Positions 24,872 to 34,274 are shown, counted from the stretch's first letter. The stretch is DNA of 64,000 bases from Protula sp. h YS-2021 (GCA_949752745.1 OX457027.1:76129214-76193213); one strand, 5' to 3'. The notes: a model not told the origin generated them from the sequence alone. A program made the numbers and translations.

Positions 24872-25031
24872 TAAAGGGTTGTTGTTGACAGACGTGAAGC
24901 TGGAGACCCTGTGCGACATCTCGTGTGAGTACTGCGCTCAGCCGCTCAAGTTCGAGGCGTTCTCGTGCCGGGAGCGTTTCCCGTGTAACGGCAACAAGTG
25001 CGGGGAAATGCTGCTGCAAACCGCGCTGTAA
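7526..25031 (+). CDS. ALAS: 5-aminolevulinate synthase, mitochondrial, ten exons, 5' end missing
   Basis: Exons: 7526-7660, 10460-10522, 14951-15170, 15440-15624, 16499-16678, 17263-17427, 18092-18231, 18566-18694, 19168-19360, 24892-25031. All junctions are GT-AG and phases agree throughout, giving about 515 codons and a TAA. The product condenses glycine and succinyl-CoA to 5-aminolevulinate in the mitochondrial matrix, the first and rate-limiting step of heme synthesis in animals; it is a PLP enzyme acting as a homodimer. Family hallmarks are present in order: CP heme-regulatory motif, [51 protein letters not shown], the TLGKAFG PLP-lysine motif, [21 protein letters not shown] and a C-terminal extension with paired cysteines. 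The mitochondrial presequence exon(s) precede 7526 and were not found. Introns are packed with repeats. I cannot say whether it corresponds to vertebrate ALAS1 or ALAS2; invertebrates usually have one gene. Confidence 0.97.
7661..10459. other. ALAS intron, repeat-poor
   Basis: No further exon is recognised. Contents: a homopolymer G run (about 8677-8696), AT-rich DNA and a C-rich stretch at 10290-10345. Short frames around 8740-9006 and 9737-10211 lack known motifs and have no support as exons. Confidence 0.6.
10460..10522 (+). CDS. ALAS: ALAS small linker exon
   Basis: A 63-bp exon between a CCTTTTTAG acceptor and a GCAG|GTAAAG donor, phase 1 on both sides, encoding the charged linker [19 protein letters not shown]. 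This region between presequence and catalytic core is poorly conserved in the family, so the call rests on phase compatibility, splice signals and position. A phase-1/phase-1 exon could be skipped without breaking the frame. Confidence 0.75.
11357..11610 (+). mobile_element. Hairpin-bounded repeat, GC-rich stem type
   Basis: The compound hairpin has outer arms AGTCCCCCGC (11357-11366) and GCGGGGGGACT (11384-11394) and an inner stem GCG-TAAA-CGC (11371-11380). It is followed by CCGTCTGTCCGTCC and a GTTAACA motif, the same order of parts as the other hairpin-bounded elements. The 3' limit is uncertain; no CTAG end was fixed. Confidence 0.5.
11955..12100 (+). repeat. tRNA-derived SINE-like element, copy 2
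   Basis: Matches the copy at 3744 in the segments GTGGTTAGGCGTTGGACTG, GAATTTTTTCATTGTCTC and CTTTATCGGTTTTGTG. Box B is degenerate here. It abuts the 5' hairpin of the family A element downstream. Confidence 0.45.
12101..12882 (+). mobile_element. Family A Helitron-like element, four tandem units
   Basis: The boundary hairpin (CCCACAGG near 12100-12107 / CATGTGGG near 12113-12120) is followed by the GTCGGTCTG tract and four head-to-tail units. TAACAC-type landmarks fall at 12191, 12350, 12527 and 12704, so spacings are 159, 177 and 177 bp, all multiples of three. The forward frame 12517-12855 therefore stays open and repeats [11 protein letters not shown]. The terminal GTGGGC hairpin of other copies is missing; the body ends at GGGGAATAT near 12882. 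Confidence 0.65.
13099..13119 (+). mobile_element. Isolated palindrome-CTAG terminus
   Basis: The perfect palindrome TCCGATCGGA (13099-13108) is followed by CACATCT and CTAG (13116-13119), then T. This has the form of a Helitron 3' end, but the body (about 12883-13098) matches nothing else in the window, so family and 5' limit are unknown. Confidence 0.35.
13130..14030 (+). mobile_element. Partial EFK-family element
   Basis: Carries the downstream half of the EFK family: GGATCATCT, CAGCTCACCATTTT, a C-rich run, then degenerate units of the form GACCA followed by TTCCAGACC, GGAT and AAAAAGA. It lacks the CCGCTCTAG terminus; an L-family copy begins at about 14033 and may have truncated it. Poly-C and poly-G runs lie inside. 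Confidence 0.5.
14033..14408 (+). repeat. Dispersed repeat family L, copy 2
   Basis: Begins TTTTTAACCCAGCCGA and matches the copy at 2574 nearly throughout, including the tandem AAAATGCTNCTCCTCCTACAG units, until cut by the assembly gap. Confidence 0.65.
14409..14608. other. Assembly gap, 200 N
   Basis: Exactly 200 unknown bases, the usual placeholder for a gap of unknown size. It falls in the intron before the first catalytic-core ALAS exon and begins inside a dispersed repeat, which probably caused the break. Confidence 1.
14951..15170 (+). CDS. ALAS: ALAS catalytic core exon, N-terminal part
   Basis: The acceptor is TATATTCCAG at 14950; the donor CGTCGT|GTGAGT leaves phase 2. It encodes the start of the core: [20 protein letters not shown], the substrate-site YRVFKK region and [16 protein letters not shown]. 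It is strikingly GC-rich compared with the intron around it. It covers residues that in the family contribute to the glycine and succinyl-CoA pocket. Confidence 0.96.
15440..15624 (+). CDS. ALAS: ALAS exon with glycine-rich loop
   Basis: The acceptor is TGTGCTCTCAG; the donor CCCG|GTGGGT leaves phase 1. It encodes [20 protein letters not shown], then [30 protein letters not shown] is a signature of the alpha-oxoamine synthase family near the PLP site. Confidence 0.96.
15625..16498. other. ALAS intron
   Basis: No repeat family recognised. It contains G-runs (about 15690-15706 and 15897-15912) and a C-run (16131-16148). No exon signal. Confidence 0.6.
16499..16678 (+). CDS. ALAS: ALAS exon with SGNHASM motif
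   Basis: The acceptor is CCCCGCTAG; the donor ACAG|GTGCGA leaves phase 1. It encodes [20 protein letters not shown] and ends [11 protein letters not shown]. His of NHASM stacks on the PLP ring in family structures. The last 20 bases of the exon are duplicated in the intron at 16683-16702 (see findings). Confidence 0.96.
17263..17427 (+). CDS. ALAS: ALAS exon with [10 protein letters not shown]
   Basis: The acceptor is GTTCTCACAG; the donor CTCG|GTAAGT leaves phase 1. It encodes [35 protein letters not shown] and [10 protein letters not shown]. The Asp of DEVH pairs with the PLP pyridine nitrogen in this fold. The Gly-Lys of the active-site motif is split across the next intron. Confidence 0.97.
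17438..17830. repeat. Minisatellite of about 26-bp units in ALAS intron
   Basis: Starts about 10 bp after the 17427 donor and repeats GTGTCCGGCGTGTCCCACAC plus CATCCCA, with units of 26 to 30 bp, about 15 copies. Because many unit changes keep the frame open, several long frames appear on both strands; none resembles a protein. Confidence 0.9.
18092..18231 (+). CDS. ALAS: ALAS exon with PLP-binding lysine
   Basis: The acceptor is ATGTTACAG; the donor AGG|GTACGT leaves phase 0. Spliced to the previous exon it gives SGTLGKAFG, whose lysine (codon 18094-18096) forms the internal aldimine with PLP. It continues [19 protein letters not shown] and FIFTTSLPP. Confidence 0.97.
18566..18694 (+). CDS. 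ALAS: ALAS exon, C-terminal domain
   Basis: 129 bp, phase 0 on both sides, acceptor GACATTTCAG and donor ATACAC|GTACGC. It encodes [17 protein letters not shown] and [15 protein letters not shown]. The 18232-18565 intron is short and unremarkable. Confidence 0.95.
18695..19167. other. ALAS intron with (AAT)n
   Basis: Contains a G-run near 18870-18882 and an (AAT)n microsatellite at 18962-19012, followed by A-rich low-complexity sequence up to a GTTGCAG acceptor. Confidence 0.8.
19168..19360 (+). CDS. ALAS: ALAS exon with [14 protein letters not shown]
   Basis: Enters in phase 0 and leaves in phase 1 at AACG|GTTCGT. It encodes [52 protein letters not shown] and SVWIDN. Thr and Arg in this stretch contact succinyl-CoA and the glycine carboxylate in family structures. 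Confidence 0.96.
19731..23297. repeat. 42-bp minisatellite, 85 units, in the last ALAS intron
   Basis: Unit of the type GGCGGCTACTGGACCCGCTA followed by CTCGATAAATACAGACATTTCT. The first unit starts at 19731 and the last, degenerate one at 23259. The distance, 3528 bp, equals exactly 84 times 42, so no net indel has accumulated. Variants concentrate at a few sites (GGACCC/GAACCC/GGGCCC; CTGG/CTCG; GGCGGC/GGCAGC/GCGACC), and GGACCC and GAACCC units often alternate, implying an 84-bp higher-order period. Because 42 is a multiple of three, frames stay open across the array on both strands (for example repeats of [14 protein letters not shown] or [14 protein letters not shown]). I regard these as non-coding by-products. 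Confidence 0.97.
23298..24891. other. Remainder of the last ALAS intron
   Basis: AT-rich sequence with a poly-T (near 23728-23744), a poly-C (24316-24331) and a compound (AAC)n(AGT)n(AAT)n microsatellite at 24785-24869, only 22 bp before the final exon. No other exon seen. Confidence 0.7.
24892..25031 (+). CDS. ALAS: ALAS terminal exon
   Basis: The acceptor is GTTGACAG; TAA lies at 25029-25031. It encodes [20 protein letters not shown] and ends with a Cys-containing tail ([14 protein letters not shown], then QTAL). Animal ALAS has a C-terminal extension with a similar paired-Cys stretch that modulates activity, so this is not an aberrant end. Confidence 0.94.
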
Positions 25032-27035
25032 CACGTAGCCACCCCCCATCCCCTACGCCCCAGCGCAGACAGCACATGACTATGGTATAACTGGACTGGA
25101 ACGAATTTGAAAACTCGACCTGGACTGATTTTTTTTTTTTTTGATTGTGTATTATTGGCTTGTTTGAAGTGGATGGGATTGTTTTGTTATGTAACGAAAT
25201 TGAAAGAGAGAAAAAAAAGACTCAAAAGCGCTTTAAAATCTCAAGATAATTCAACAGCAGGCAGACATGAGTAGAAAGTTCGATTAGCTCTTTAGGACTT
25301 CCTTTTCTTGAAAACGCACGAGAACATACAGCGTTATGCCGTTGGTTGGAGGTATGAAAATAAAATCCCCATTTCGGCCATCAAAAGTGTTTCTACTGTA
25401 CCGTTTTTCACCGAATGTTCATTCGATTTTCATGATGACATACGTTTAGAATCAAATCAGGACTACATCAGTCTACATCAGGTCTACGTCAGGACTGTAT
25501 CAGACAGAACCCATTCAGATCTTGCTGTGGTGGTAGATTTCACGCTTTCAAATATTAAAAAAAATGGTTAAAATATAAATGCACATGAAACGCGAAACGT
25601 TACGTATCAAAATGATCACATCCTTCTTTATCAGTAATGCGAGGTCACATAGAGTGTAGCTGTATAAATATCTGCAGACAAAGTGCTAATGTTTTTCTGC
25701 CGTAATCTCTTAGTGTAGTGTCCAGTGTTAGTTTTATGTGCGCCACAGATTTAGAAGTGTCAAGTGGAAATGTCAAGTGTCTTCAATCATGTTAATCTGT
25801 GACCAAAGTGTGATAAAAAAGGAGATTTAAATGCAGGCGTTCTTTTAATTGTAACAAGACCTAATAGGCATGTGTAGGCGACTGCTGAATGAGCTCGAAT
25901 TTCCGACAATCACATTTTTATTGTTGTCTGTTTTGGAAAAAAATTTCGCCAGATTTTAATTTTTGCTCCTTTTATACCGAACAAAAAAGTACTCCATTTT
26001 GTGATATCTGGCGAAAAAAGTAGAGAAATTCTTTTTTTTTTTGTGTGTGTGTGGAAATTTACACATTAAAATTCGTCGAAATATATACCAATAAAACCCG
26101 CAGCAACAGCTCACACCAGTGGTCGCCAAGGAAACCATGCCGTTCAGGTCAATGTAAAAGATGCTGTCGTTTGACTAACGAATTAATCGTTTGGTATATG
26201 GTGTAAAAGTTTTAAAAAAGATTAAAAGCCTGAGATATTATCAAGTCTCTATATGTGCTTGCAAACGCATCTTTTTCACTTCTCAACTGTTTCCGACAGC
26301 GTGATGTAATTTGCAAAATAATTTTAAAGTGGAACAAAACCAATGTTGTTCTTTCAGTGATTATTATTATAAAGACAGATATTGTTGACTTGTTGTTTGT
26401 AAAAGTGACAAAAATTTCTGTGATGTTCTTACGTGTTTCGCATAACTAAAATTATGTCAGGCTTTCATCGTATTTTCGTTTTCTTTACATTTTTCTTGAT
26501 TTATCAATGAATAATAGAAAAGTCGTAATAACTAAATTGAGAACGGTGTAACTTTAGCAGTGAGTACTCGTTGTGGTGTTACAAACACTGTTACGGTTAT
26601 CTGCACGGTAGTGAGGGAGTAAGGAGGCTTCTTCACAACGTGCGCAGGCGTAGTTTGCCGGATTATGGCATTCACTTAAAAACAGTCCACCAGCCCAGGT
26701 TGAAATTACTAAAAAAAATCAAAATACGGTTGATTGGATTTAATGAATGGAAGGGGATCAGGGAGGCTTTTGCTTGCATCTCTCGTTCACAATTTACTTA
26801 TTGGGACTTTTTTACTTTACATCTTTCAAGCTGTTGTTAAAGAATAATATTTTTTTCTTTTTGGCTCAACTTTCTGTGTATTTCCTTGATTAGTTGGTTG
26901 GAGTAATATCTTTTTTTTTTTTCAAACATTAATTTTCTCTTTTGGTAACACTGCCAATACACTGCTTGGTGTTATCATCGTAATTAAATTGCATGCTAAC
27001 TTCCGGTGTAGGGCTTAGTGTAATCATAAAATAAA
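25032..27035 (+). other. ALAS 3' UTR candidate with two polyadenylation signals
   Basis: No coding signal follows the stop. AATAAA occurs at 25359-25364 and 27030-27035. Either could end the transcript; which is used cannot be told from sequence. Confidence 0.45.
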
Positions 27036-27984
27036 TCTATTATGGTTTCGGTATTTTTTTTTTCTGTAGCTTATTTTATGTATTATTTTTTTGTGTTTTT
27101 TTTCTCTTTGAGAATTGGAAAATTTTTACAAAGAAGGACTTGTCTTTCGCATGAAATCAAGAATTGGAAGATGAAAACAAAAACAACAAGAAAAGTTAGG
27201 GGTGTAATGTTTCTGTAATTTGTTGTGAGATCAAAGACCAAGATGTGTCGTTTTTTATGTAGTACGGCGTGAGTCTTAGTCCCCTAAATTCCACGTATTG
27301 CGTAATAATTCTGTTAGTGAAACCAAACGTGGGGACTGATTGATAGTGGTGTAACAGAACCAAAATTCATGAAATACTTCAGAAAAATGAATTGGTGCGA
27401 TTGTTAAATAAGATCAATATAAATGTAACAGTGCTTATAATTTGCTGATGTATGGAGAAATGTGCACGTAAAAGCAAAATGGAACTAATTCAGTTTGATT
27501 TATAAACATGACAAGGCTGGCAGTTTATATACATGTTATTCACCAGACAGGATATTTCCACGCTGTCCGCGAAAAAATGCCAATCACCAAACAAGTCGAT
27601 TATGCCAAATTGAGCACTGAAGGTGTTGCTGACAATAGCAAAGGTCAGCTTTATCGTCAAAACTATCATAAATGACCTTGTATATCAAAGGTCAAGATTT
27701 TGGTAAACCGGTCTCCTAAACAACTATTTCATAGGTCAGAAGCACTGTACGCTTTTATTTGTAAACAAAAACAATGACTTTGGATAGCAAGATTGATTGT
27801 GCTTCAGCATTAAGTTGTACTACACTGCCAGCAAGACACATACGCACAACCAGTGAACAAGCCTGACAGTATATATAAAAATCTTCATCAGTTTTTTTTT
27901 TTTGGCCATATTTTTGAATTGTAAAACAAGAGAAAACATAACATCGAGACCATGAATAAACCTGAAAGTAAAATCAATCCGTTG

Positions 27985-28030
<46 letters not shown>

Positions 28031-28045
28031 TTTAACGTTTTAAGA
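27036..28045. other. AT-rich intergenic stretch
   Basis: No gene or repeat family recognised. A long poly-T run (about 27991-28029) lies just before the minisatellite host. Confidence 0.6.
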
Positions 28046-28137
28046 CTAGGGGACTTGTTGGTTGAGTGTCTGTTTTTTGTCAATCGTATTGGAACTTGCT
28101 GTTGCGTGTCTGTATTCGGCCCCTCCCATTAGGACTT
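28046..28137. repeat. Left fragment of the 41-bp minisatellite
   Basis: About two units of the type GGACTTGTTGGTTGAGTGTC plus TGTATTCGGCCCCTCCCATT, ending ATTAGGACTT. It is separated from the main array (31168-32572) by two inserted elements. Confidence 0.85.
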
Positions 28138-29805
28138 ATTATGTCGCCCAAGGGGAGACATAGTATTTGTACGTTCTGTGTGTGAGGGTGTCTGTGTGTG
28201 TGTGTGTGTCAGTCTATCGTGAACAAAGTGTTGTGTGCAAGATATCTCGAGAACGAAACGTCGGATCAACTTCAAACTTGATTGGATTATTCCTTGGTTA
28301 GGTCTGACGCTTCTGTCAACCCTTGACGCATGTCACGTGATTAGGGCAGGTGCATGACGTCATTACGTAAAAATCGTGTGCGAAATTTCTCTGCCGCTGA
28401 ACATCGGAAAAAGTTGGAACTTGGTTGGATTGTTGCTTGGTAGGTCCGAAAGACTCTGTAGAATTTTTTTGCGAGTATTACGAACGAATGCGGCGTATGA
28501 CGTCACGTAAAATATGAATATATTTTGAACAAGATCTTGTGTGCAAAATATCTCGATAACGGAAAGTCCTATCGATTTCAAATTTTATATGGGTATTGCT
28601 TGAGTCAGTCGGACGGTTCTTTCAACTTTTCACGCATGTCACATGATTGGGGCAGGTGTATGACGTCATTACGTAAAACTCTTGTGTGCGAAATTTCTCA
28701 GCTGCTGAACACCGAAGAAAGTTGAAACTTGGTGGGATTGTTGCTTGGTAGGTCAGAAAGAAACTTTTTTCGCGAGTTTCTCATCTACGGCTGTTACGTA
28801 ACATTCCACTGAGTCAGGGGTTAGTGTCAGTTGGAGTCGTTATGTACGAGGCCATGGAATGCTAGGTCTAAGCAGGTCTAGCTATTGATTTTTTTTTTCG
28901 CCGCATACTTGATTCGGTTGCCAAAGTGTTCTATATATAGGAACTATTTTGTATATATTTGCATTGATTGCAGAAGCATTTTTCGCTATCAAAGTGGATC
29001 ATCTGAATCTTGTGTTATGAGAAGCAGCTCACCATTTTGGCACCGAAATGCCTCCCCCCCCCCCCCTTCTCCCACCGAGGTGCGTCATCTGATGCGCAGT
29101 TATGAAGAATGCCTTTCTAGTGCTTTTTCGCCGATGGGAATGTGCGAAGACAAGGTAGTATATCATGGCTATAACTGCACTTGGGGAACAGACAGTTACC
29201 GCTGCCTTGGGTAAAAGGGTTAGCGTTGCGCTTGTAGTCGGACCAACATTCAATACCTGGGAAGGGGTGGGGCGTGTGGATGATGATGGATAGCAAAAAA
29301 AAAAAAAAAACCCGACCACCTTCTAGATCTCGAGAAAAATATATGAAGTAAGACTTGTTTGTCGTGATCCCTTCCAGATCCGGGTGAAAAGACGTACGGT
29401 AAAACCTGTCTGTTTTGACCAGCTTCAAGACCCGGATAAAAATGTAACGTACAGTAAAATAACTGTAGTAGTCAACTTCAGATCTGGATAAGAAGGGCCT
29501 ACAGTAATACCCGTTTTAGCGACCACCTTTCCTTCTCGGATAAAAAAGACGTCCATTTATATCTTTTAGTAACCACCATCTGTTTTGTTTATTTTGAATT
29601 TTTTACAATGAATTATGGTTATGTTTGTAGAAATTAATATTTTATTTCAGTAATTAAAAAAAGGAATTCTTTTCGGGTGGGGATCATGGGTTAATCGAGG
29701 AGACATTTGTTTTTGTTTACAAAAACAACAAACTAAGTAGGTAGCGATTGAAAGTGTATAATATAAGCCTGTACTCTTATGTTTTGTGTGCATTGGCCGC
29801 TTTAG
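28138..29805 (+). mobile_element. EFK-family element inserted in minisatellite
   Basis: The hairpin TATGTC (28140-28145) / GACATA (28157-28162) with an inner CCC-GGG is followed by TGTGTG-rich sequence and ATATCTCGAGAACG. Two diverged internal units follow, with CGCATGTCACRTGATT and GCATGACGTCATTACG-like stretches. Then come the CAGCTCACCATTTT segment and degenerate 50-bp units. It ends CCGCTTTAG, directly before TTGGTTGAGTGTC, which continues the minisatellite unit. Host sequence on both sides therefore fixes the ends to within a base or two. No intact protein. Confidence 0.65.
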
Positions 29806-29823
29806 TTGGTTGAGTGTCTATAT

Positions 29824-31167
29824 TTCCCACTTGCAAACTTCGTTTGCAAATGGGAATAAGTTTGTAGTTTTTCTCGAAATTTCTGCCCTTTTTTTTTTTT
29901 CCTTTTTTTTCTCTTTTTTTTTCCGTCACGGAGGTTTCCAGAAAACTCCTCCTACGCTATTTGACGTAGGACGATGAAATTTGGCATAACGATAGAGGGT
30001 GACGAGATGTCGTCAAATCCGCAAAATTTTTTGACCTTGACCTTCAAGGTCAAAGTCAAATTGAGGTCAAAGTTTTTCTGACCTCAAAGTGGTTTCCAGG
30101 AAACGCCTCCTACAGGGTTTGTCGTAAAAAGACGGCATGTGGCAGAGACATAGAGGGTAATGAGTTGTCGTCAAATCCGTAAAATTTTTTGACCTTGCAC
30201 CTCAGAGGTCAAGGTCAAATTGAGGTCAAAATATTTTTGGAAACACCTATTTAATCACGAAAAGTAGCCATAAAGGTGCTCAAATCTCACTGTGAATGCA
30301 TAAAACGCACCCAGTAAAGGGTAAACTTTCATCACTAACCTTGACCTTGAGGGTCAAGGTCAAAGGTCACGTGATTTCACGCGTCCTTAACGACAGGCCG
30401 ACTCATCTCGAAAACGGTGAGAGATAGAGCGATTTTGAGCTCATTTTCGACCCTTTGGGCCTAAACAACGTTACATAAGAGGTACCTCGGTGACCTTGAC
30501 CTTCTGGGTCACGGTCAAGGTCAGAAACCGGAAGTTGACTATTATCTCGAAAACGGTTAGAGATAGAGCGATTTTGAGCTCATTTTCGACCCATTGGGCC
30601 TAAACAACGTTACATAAGAGGTACCTCGGTGACCTTGACCTTCTGGGTCACGGTCAAGGTCAGAAACCGGAAGTTGACTATTATCTCGAAAACGGTTAGA
30701 GATAGAGCGATTTTGAGCTCATTTTCGACCCTTTGGGCCTAAACAACGTTACATAAGAGGTACCTCGGTGACCTTGACCTTCTGGGTCACGGTCAAGGTC
30801 AGAAACCGGAAGTTGACTATTATCTCGAAAACGGTTAGAGATAGAGCGATTTTGAGCTCATTTTCGACCCCTTGGGCCTAAACAACGTTACATAAGAGGT
30901 ACCTCGGTGATCTTGACCTCCATCATGGTCAAGGTAAAAAACTGCAAGTGGACCAGTATCTCAAAAACGGGTAGAAAACTGAATTTGATTTTTTTTGTGC
31001 CCAAATGACGTTACATTATATTCACTTCGATGGCCTCGTTCAAGATAATAATCCGGAAGCTGACAATTATTTTGAAACACTGAAAAATGGGTCTTTGACC
31101 AAATATGTTGTGTCCCTGCCCTTGCAAGTGAGTACTATTTCGCTACGTGTAGCGAAATTCGGTCTAG
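29824..31167 (+). mobile_element. Family J Helitron-like element with 139-bp tandem units
   Basis: The 5' hairpin is TTCCCA-C-TTGCAAAC (29824-29838) / GTTTGCAA-A-TGGGAA (29842-29856). The 3' hairpin is ATTTCGCTAC (31137-31146) / GTAGCGAAAT (31149-31158), then TCGGT and CTAG (31164-31167) before T. Internal units repeat at 139 bp (landmarks near 30402, 30541, 30680 and 30819). Most contain an 11-bp inverted repeat TGACCTTGACC / GGTCAAGGTCA. Minisatellite sequence flanks both ends. A related copy in reverse orientation starts at 34275. Confidence 0.75.
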
Positions 31168-32572
31168 TTTGTCCCTGTTATTGGGACTTGCTGGATGACT
31201 TCTGTAGTCTGCCCTTTCTGTTGGAACTTTTTGGTTGTGTGTCTGTATTCAGTTCCTCTTAATGGGACTTGCAGGTTGAGTGTCTGTATTCTGCCCTTCC
31301 TGTTGGGACTTGTTGGTTGAGTGTCTATATTTAGCCCTTTCATTGGGACTTGTTGGTTGAATGTGTGTGTTTTGCCCCTCCTGTTGGGACTTGCTGGTTG
31401 AGTGTCTGTATTTTGTCCCTCCAACTGGGACTTGCTGATTGAGTGTCTATTCTGTCCCTCATATTGGGGCGTGCTGGTTGATTGAGTGTCTGTATTTTGT
31501 CCCTCCTTTTGAGACGTGCTGGTTGAATGTCTGTATTCTTACCCCTCTGTTGGGACTTGTTGGTTGTGTGTCTGTATTCTGCCCATTCCATTGGGACTTG
31601 CTGGTTGAATGTCTGTATTCGGCCTCTCCTATTGGAACTTGCTGGTTGAGTGTCTGTATTCTGTCCCTCCTATTGGTACGTGCTGGTTGAGTGTCTGTAT
31701 TTTGTCCCTACTATTGGGACTTGCTGATTGAGTGTCTGTATTGTGCCCCTCCAATTGGGACTTGTTGGTTGAATCTCTGTATTTTGTCCCTTCCATTGGG
31801 ACTGGATGGTTGAATGTCTGTATTCTGTCCTTCCTATTTGGAATCGCTGGTTGATTCTCTGTTTTTTGTCCCTTCCATTGGGACTTGCTCGTTGAATGTC
31901 TGTATTCTGCCCCTCCTGTTAGAACTTGTTGGTTGAGTGTCTATTCTGCCCGTTCTATTGGGACTTGCTGGTTGAATGTCTGTATTCTGCCCCTCCTATT
32001 GGGAATTGTTGGTTGAGTGTCTGTATTCTGCCCCTCCTATTGCGACTTGCTTTTTGAGTCTCTGTATTTTGTCCCTTCCATTGGGACTTGCTGGTTGACT
32101 GTATTTTGTTCCTCCTCTTGGGACTTGCTGGTTGAATGTCTGTATTCTGTCTCTCCTATTTTAACCTGCTGGTTGATTCTCTGTTTTTTGTCCCTTCCAT
32201 TGGGACTTGCTGGTTGAATGTCTGTATTCTGCCCATTCTATAGGGACTTGCTGGTTGATTCTCTGTATTCTGCCCCTCCTGTATGGACTTGCTGGTTGAA
32301 TGTCTGTATTCTGCCCATTCTATAGGGACTTGCTGGTTGATTCTCTGTATTCTGCCCCTCCTGTATGGACTTGCTGGTTGAATGTCTGTATTCTGCCCCT
32401 CTTGTTGGGACTTGCTGGTTGAGTGTCTGTATTCTGCCCCTCCTATTGGGACTTGCTTGTTGAGTGTCCGTATTCTGCCCCTCGTATTGGACTTGCTGGT
32501 TGAATGTATGTATTCTCTCCCTACTACTGGGAGTTGCTGGTTGCAGTGTCTCTTTTCTGTCCCTCCTACTGT
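31168..32572. repeat. 41-bp minisatellite, main array
   Basis: About 33 units of TGGGACTTGCTGGTTGAGTG plus TCTGTATTCTGCCCCTCCTAT, with point variants and a few short units (for example near 31922-31960 and 32090-32115). Frames open on either strand reflect the repeat only. Confidence 0.93.
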
Positions 32573-32822
32573 TCACGTGTTGGTAATGTAAAAGGACAGC
32601 TACACATGGGATTTTGTTGTTACAGGTTTGTTCAATGGCCTCTTTATTAGGCTGTCCATGAGCCCTGTAAAAATAACAAGATCGTCAAGGGATGGTGCCC
32701 AGGTGTGTTAAATACGACTGATAGTTGGTCGAAATTTTAATGTTATTCTTAAATATTTTATTATTTAGGAAATATCAGTTTTAGCAATCAGCAAATAAAA
32801 AGCATTTTGGTCTTTTTTCAGA

Positions 32823-33053
32823 GGACATTCTTACACTACTCACAAACACCTCTTAAGAGGTGAACCACAACCTGAATGTATAAGTTGTCAGGGACGGTAT
32901 ACAGTGAAACACATCTTGATAGATTGTATAGACTTCAATCACATTCGTCCCCGTTATTATAGAGTTGATTCCACGAGAGAGGTCTTTGAGAAGGTAAATT
33001 CCAACAAGGTCCTAGAATTTTTAAAAGAGATTAAAATGTATTCCTATGTGTAG
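32823..33053 (+). pseudogene. C-terminal end of a non-LTR retrotransposon ORF2, 5'-truncated
   Basis: An open frame of 76 codons to TAG contains GHSYTTHKHLLRGE, CISCQ, VKHILIDC and FNHIRPRYY. This is the usual Cys/His tail after the RNase H region in Jockey/I/Nimb-like LINEs (a CxxC, H, C pattern). No reverse transcriptase domain precedes it, so it is a typical 5'-truncated insertion. Confidence 0.75.
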
Positions 33054-33228
33054 ACCACCATTAAGTCTAATTTTAGTATATTTTTTAGTATATTTAAGAT
33101 TTTATTTTATAACCATTTTTAATCAATAAAGTATAAATTCGACAAAGTTACCAGGAATGACACAATGTGACCTGCAACAGGTTGGCGGTGTCGTTAAACC
33201 AATCAACTAACTAACTAACTTTTTTCAG
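33054..33228 (+). mobile_element. LINE 3' UTR and tail
   Basis: Directly follows the truncated ORF2. It contains AATAAA at 33125-33130 and GGCGGTGTCGTTAAACC, and ends in a short AACT tandem tail (about 33205-33221), typical of the LINE groups that end in GCCGTTAAACACCAA-like sequence. Confidence 0.65.
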
Positions 33229-33443
33229 AGCCATCTCTTCCTAAGAAATCACCAAATGTGTCTTTGTGTGAGATAGAAAAAAAAATGAATGAGTTGTGAG
33301 TATAAAAAGACGTAAAAGGTATAATTTCATGTTTGAACCTGAATACATTATTGTTTTCTGGACGCCGAGAAAATACCACTCAGTTTCCCCCGTTCTCTAA
33401 AACGTTTTTTTAACCAAAAAATGGAATATAGAATAGAAACCAA

Positions 33444-34097
33444 CTAGAGCAGTGGGCATAGCCCACATATTCCCCACAGCCCTCCCCCCAATCAGTTAAA
33501 CACGGCCATTAATAGCCAATCAAGAGCTGAATTTTTCCAAGTCCAGTTGGTGCATTTTCCTTGGACGAACTTGGCCCATTTACAATACCGATCTGTGTTT
33601 CTTCCATAGAAGCTACATACCAATTTTCATTAAAATCCCTGCAGTTGTTCTTGAGATATCGTGTTAACAAACTCATTCTGATGCTGAATAATTTCCAGGA
33701 TTTGGTAAATTTCAAAGTCCATTTGGTTCATGTTCCTTGGGTCAACCTAACCCATTTACAATACCAATCCTCGTAAGTACCCACAGAAGCTACATACCAA
33801 GTTTCATTAAAATCCTTGCAGTTGTTCTTGAGATATCGTGTTAACAATAGTCAATCAAGAGCTGAAATTTTCCAAGTCCAGCTGGTTCACTTTCCTTTGA
33901 CGAACCTGGCCCATTTACTATACCGATCTAGGTTTGTTCCCATAGAAGCTACATACCAAGTTTCATTAAAATCCTTGCAGTAGTTTTTAAGTTATCGTGT
34001 TAACCAGCTCATACAATAGTCAATCAAGAGCTGTTGATGACAGAATACACAAGGTCGATCGCATATATATTCCCCACAGGTTCTACCTGTGGGGAAT
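33444..34097 (-). mobile_element. Family A Helitron-like element, three units, reverse
   Basis: Read on the minus strand it begins with a perfect 12-bp hairpin (ATTCCCCACAGG 34069-34080 / CCTGTGGGGAAT 34086-34097, loop of 5). It contains three internal units and ends GTGGGC-TAT-GCCCAC, TGCT, CTAG (33444-33447) before T. It is the best-preserved copy and defines the family's ends. Confidence 0.8.
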
Positions 34098-34274
34098 AAA
34101 TCAAGTTGCTTTACCTTGAATCACATTTTACTTATTGCAAGACAGTAAGAGCATACTGACATGACGTAAATAAGAAGCAATCGTCATATCGTTACGCGGA
34201 CGAATAAAATTGGGGAGGGAAGATTTGCTCTCATTTTGAGTTGTTTCAGGAGAGGCATACTGAAGTAACGTCAA

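Noticed and set aside
24774..25031. Asn/Ser-rich leader fused to the ALAS C-terminus
   Set aside because: It is the translated AAC/AGT/AAT microsatellite upstream of a clear acceptor at 24891; phase and homology place the exon start at 24892.
31164..32576. Repetitive frames resembling a Cys-rich secreted protein
   Set aside because: They follow the 41-bp minisatellite, shift frame every unit and exist on both strands.
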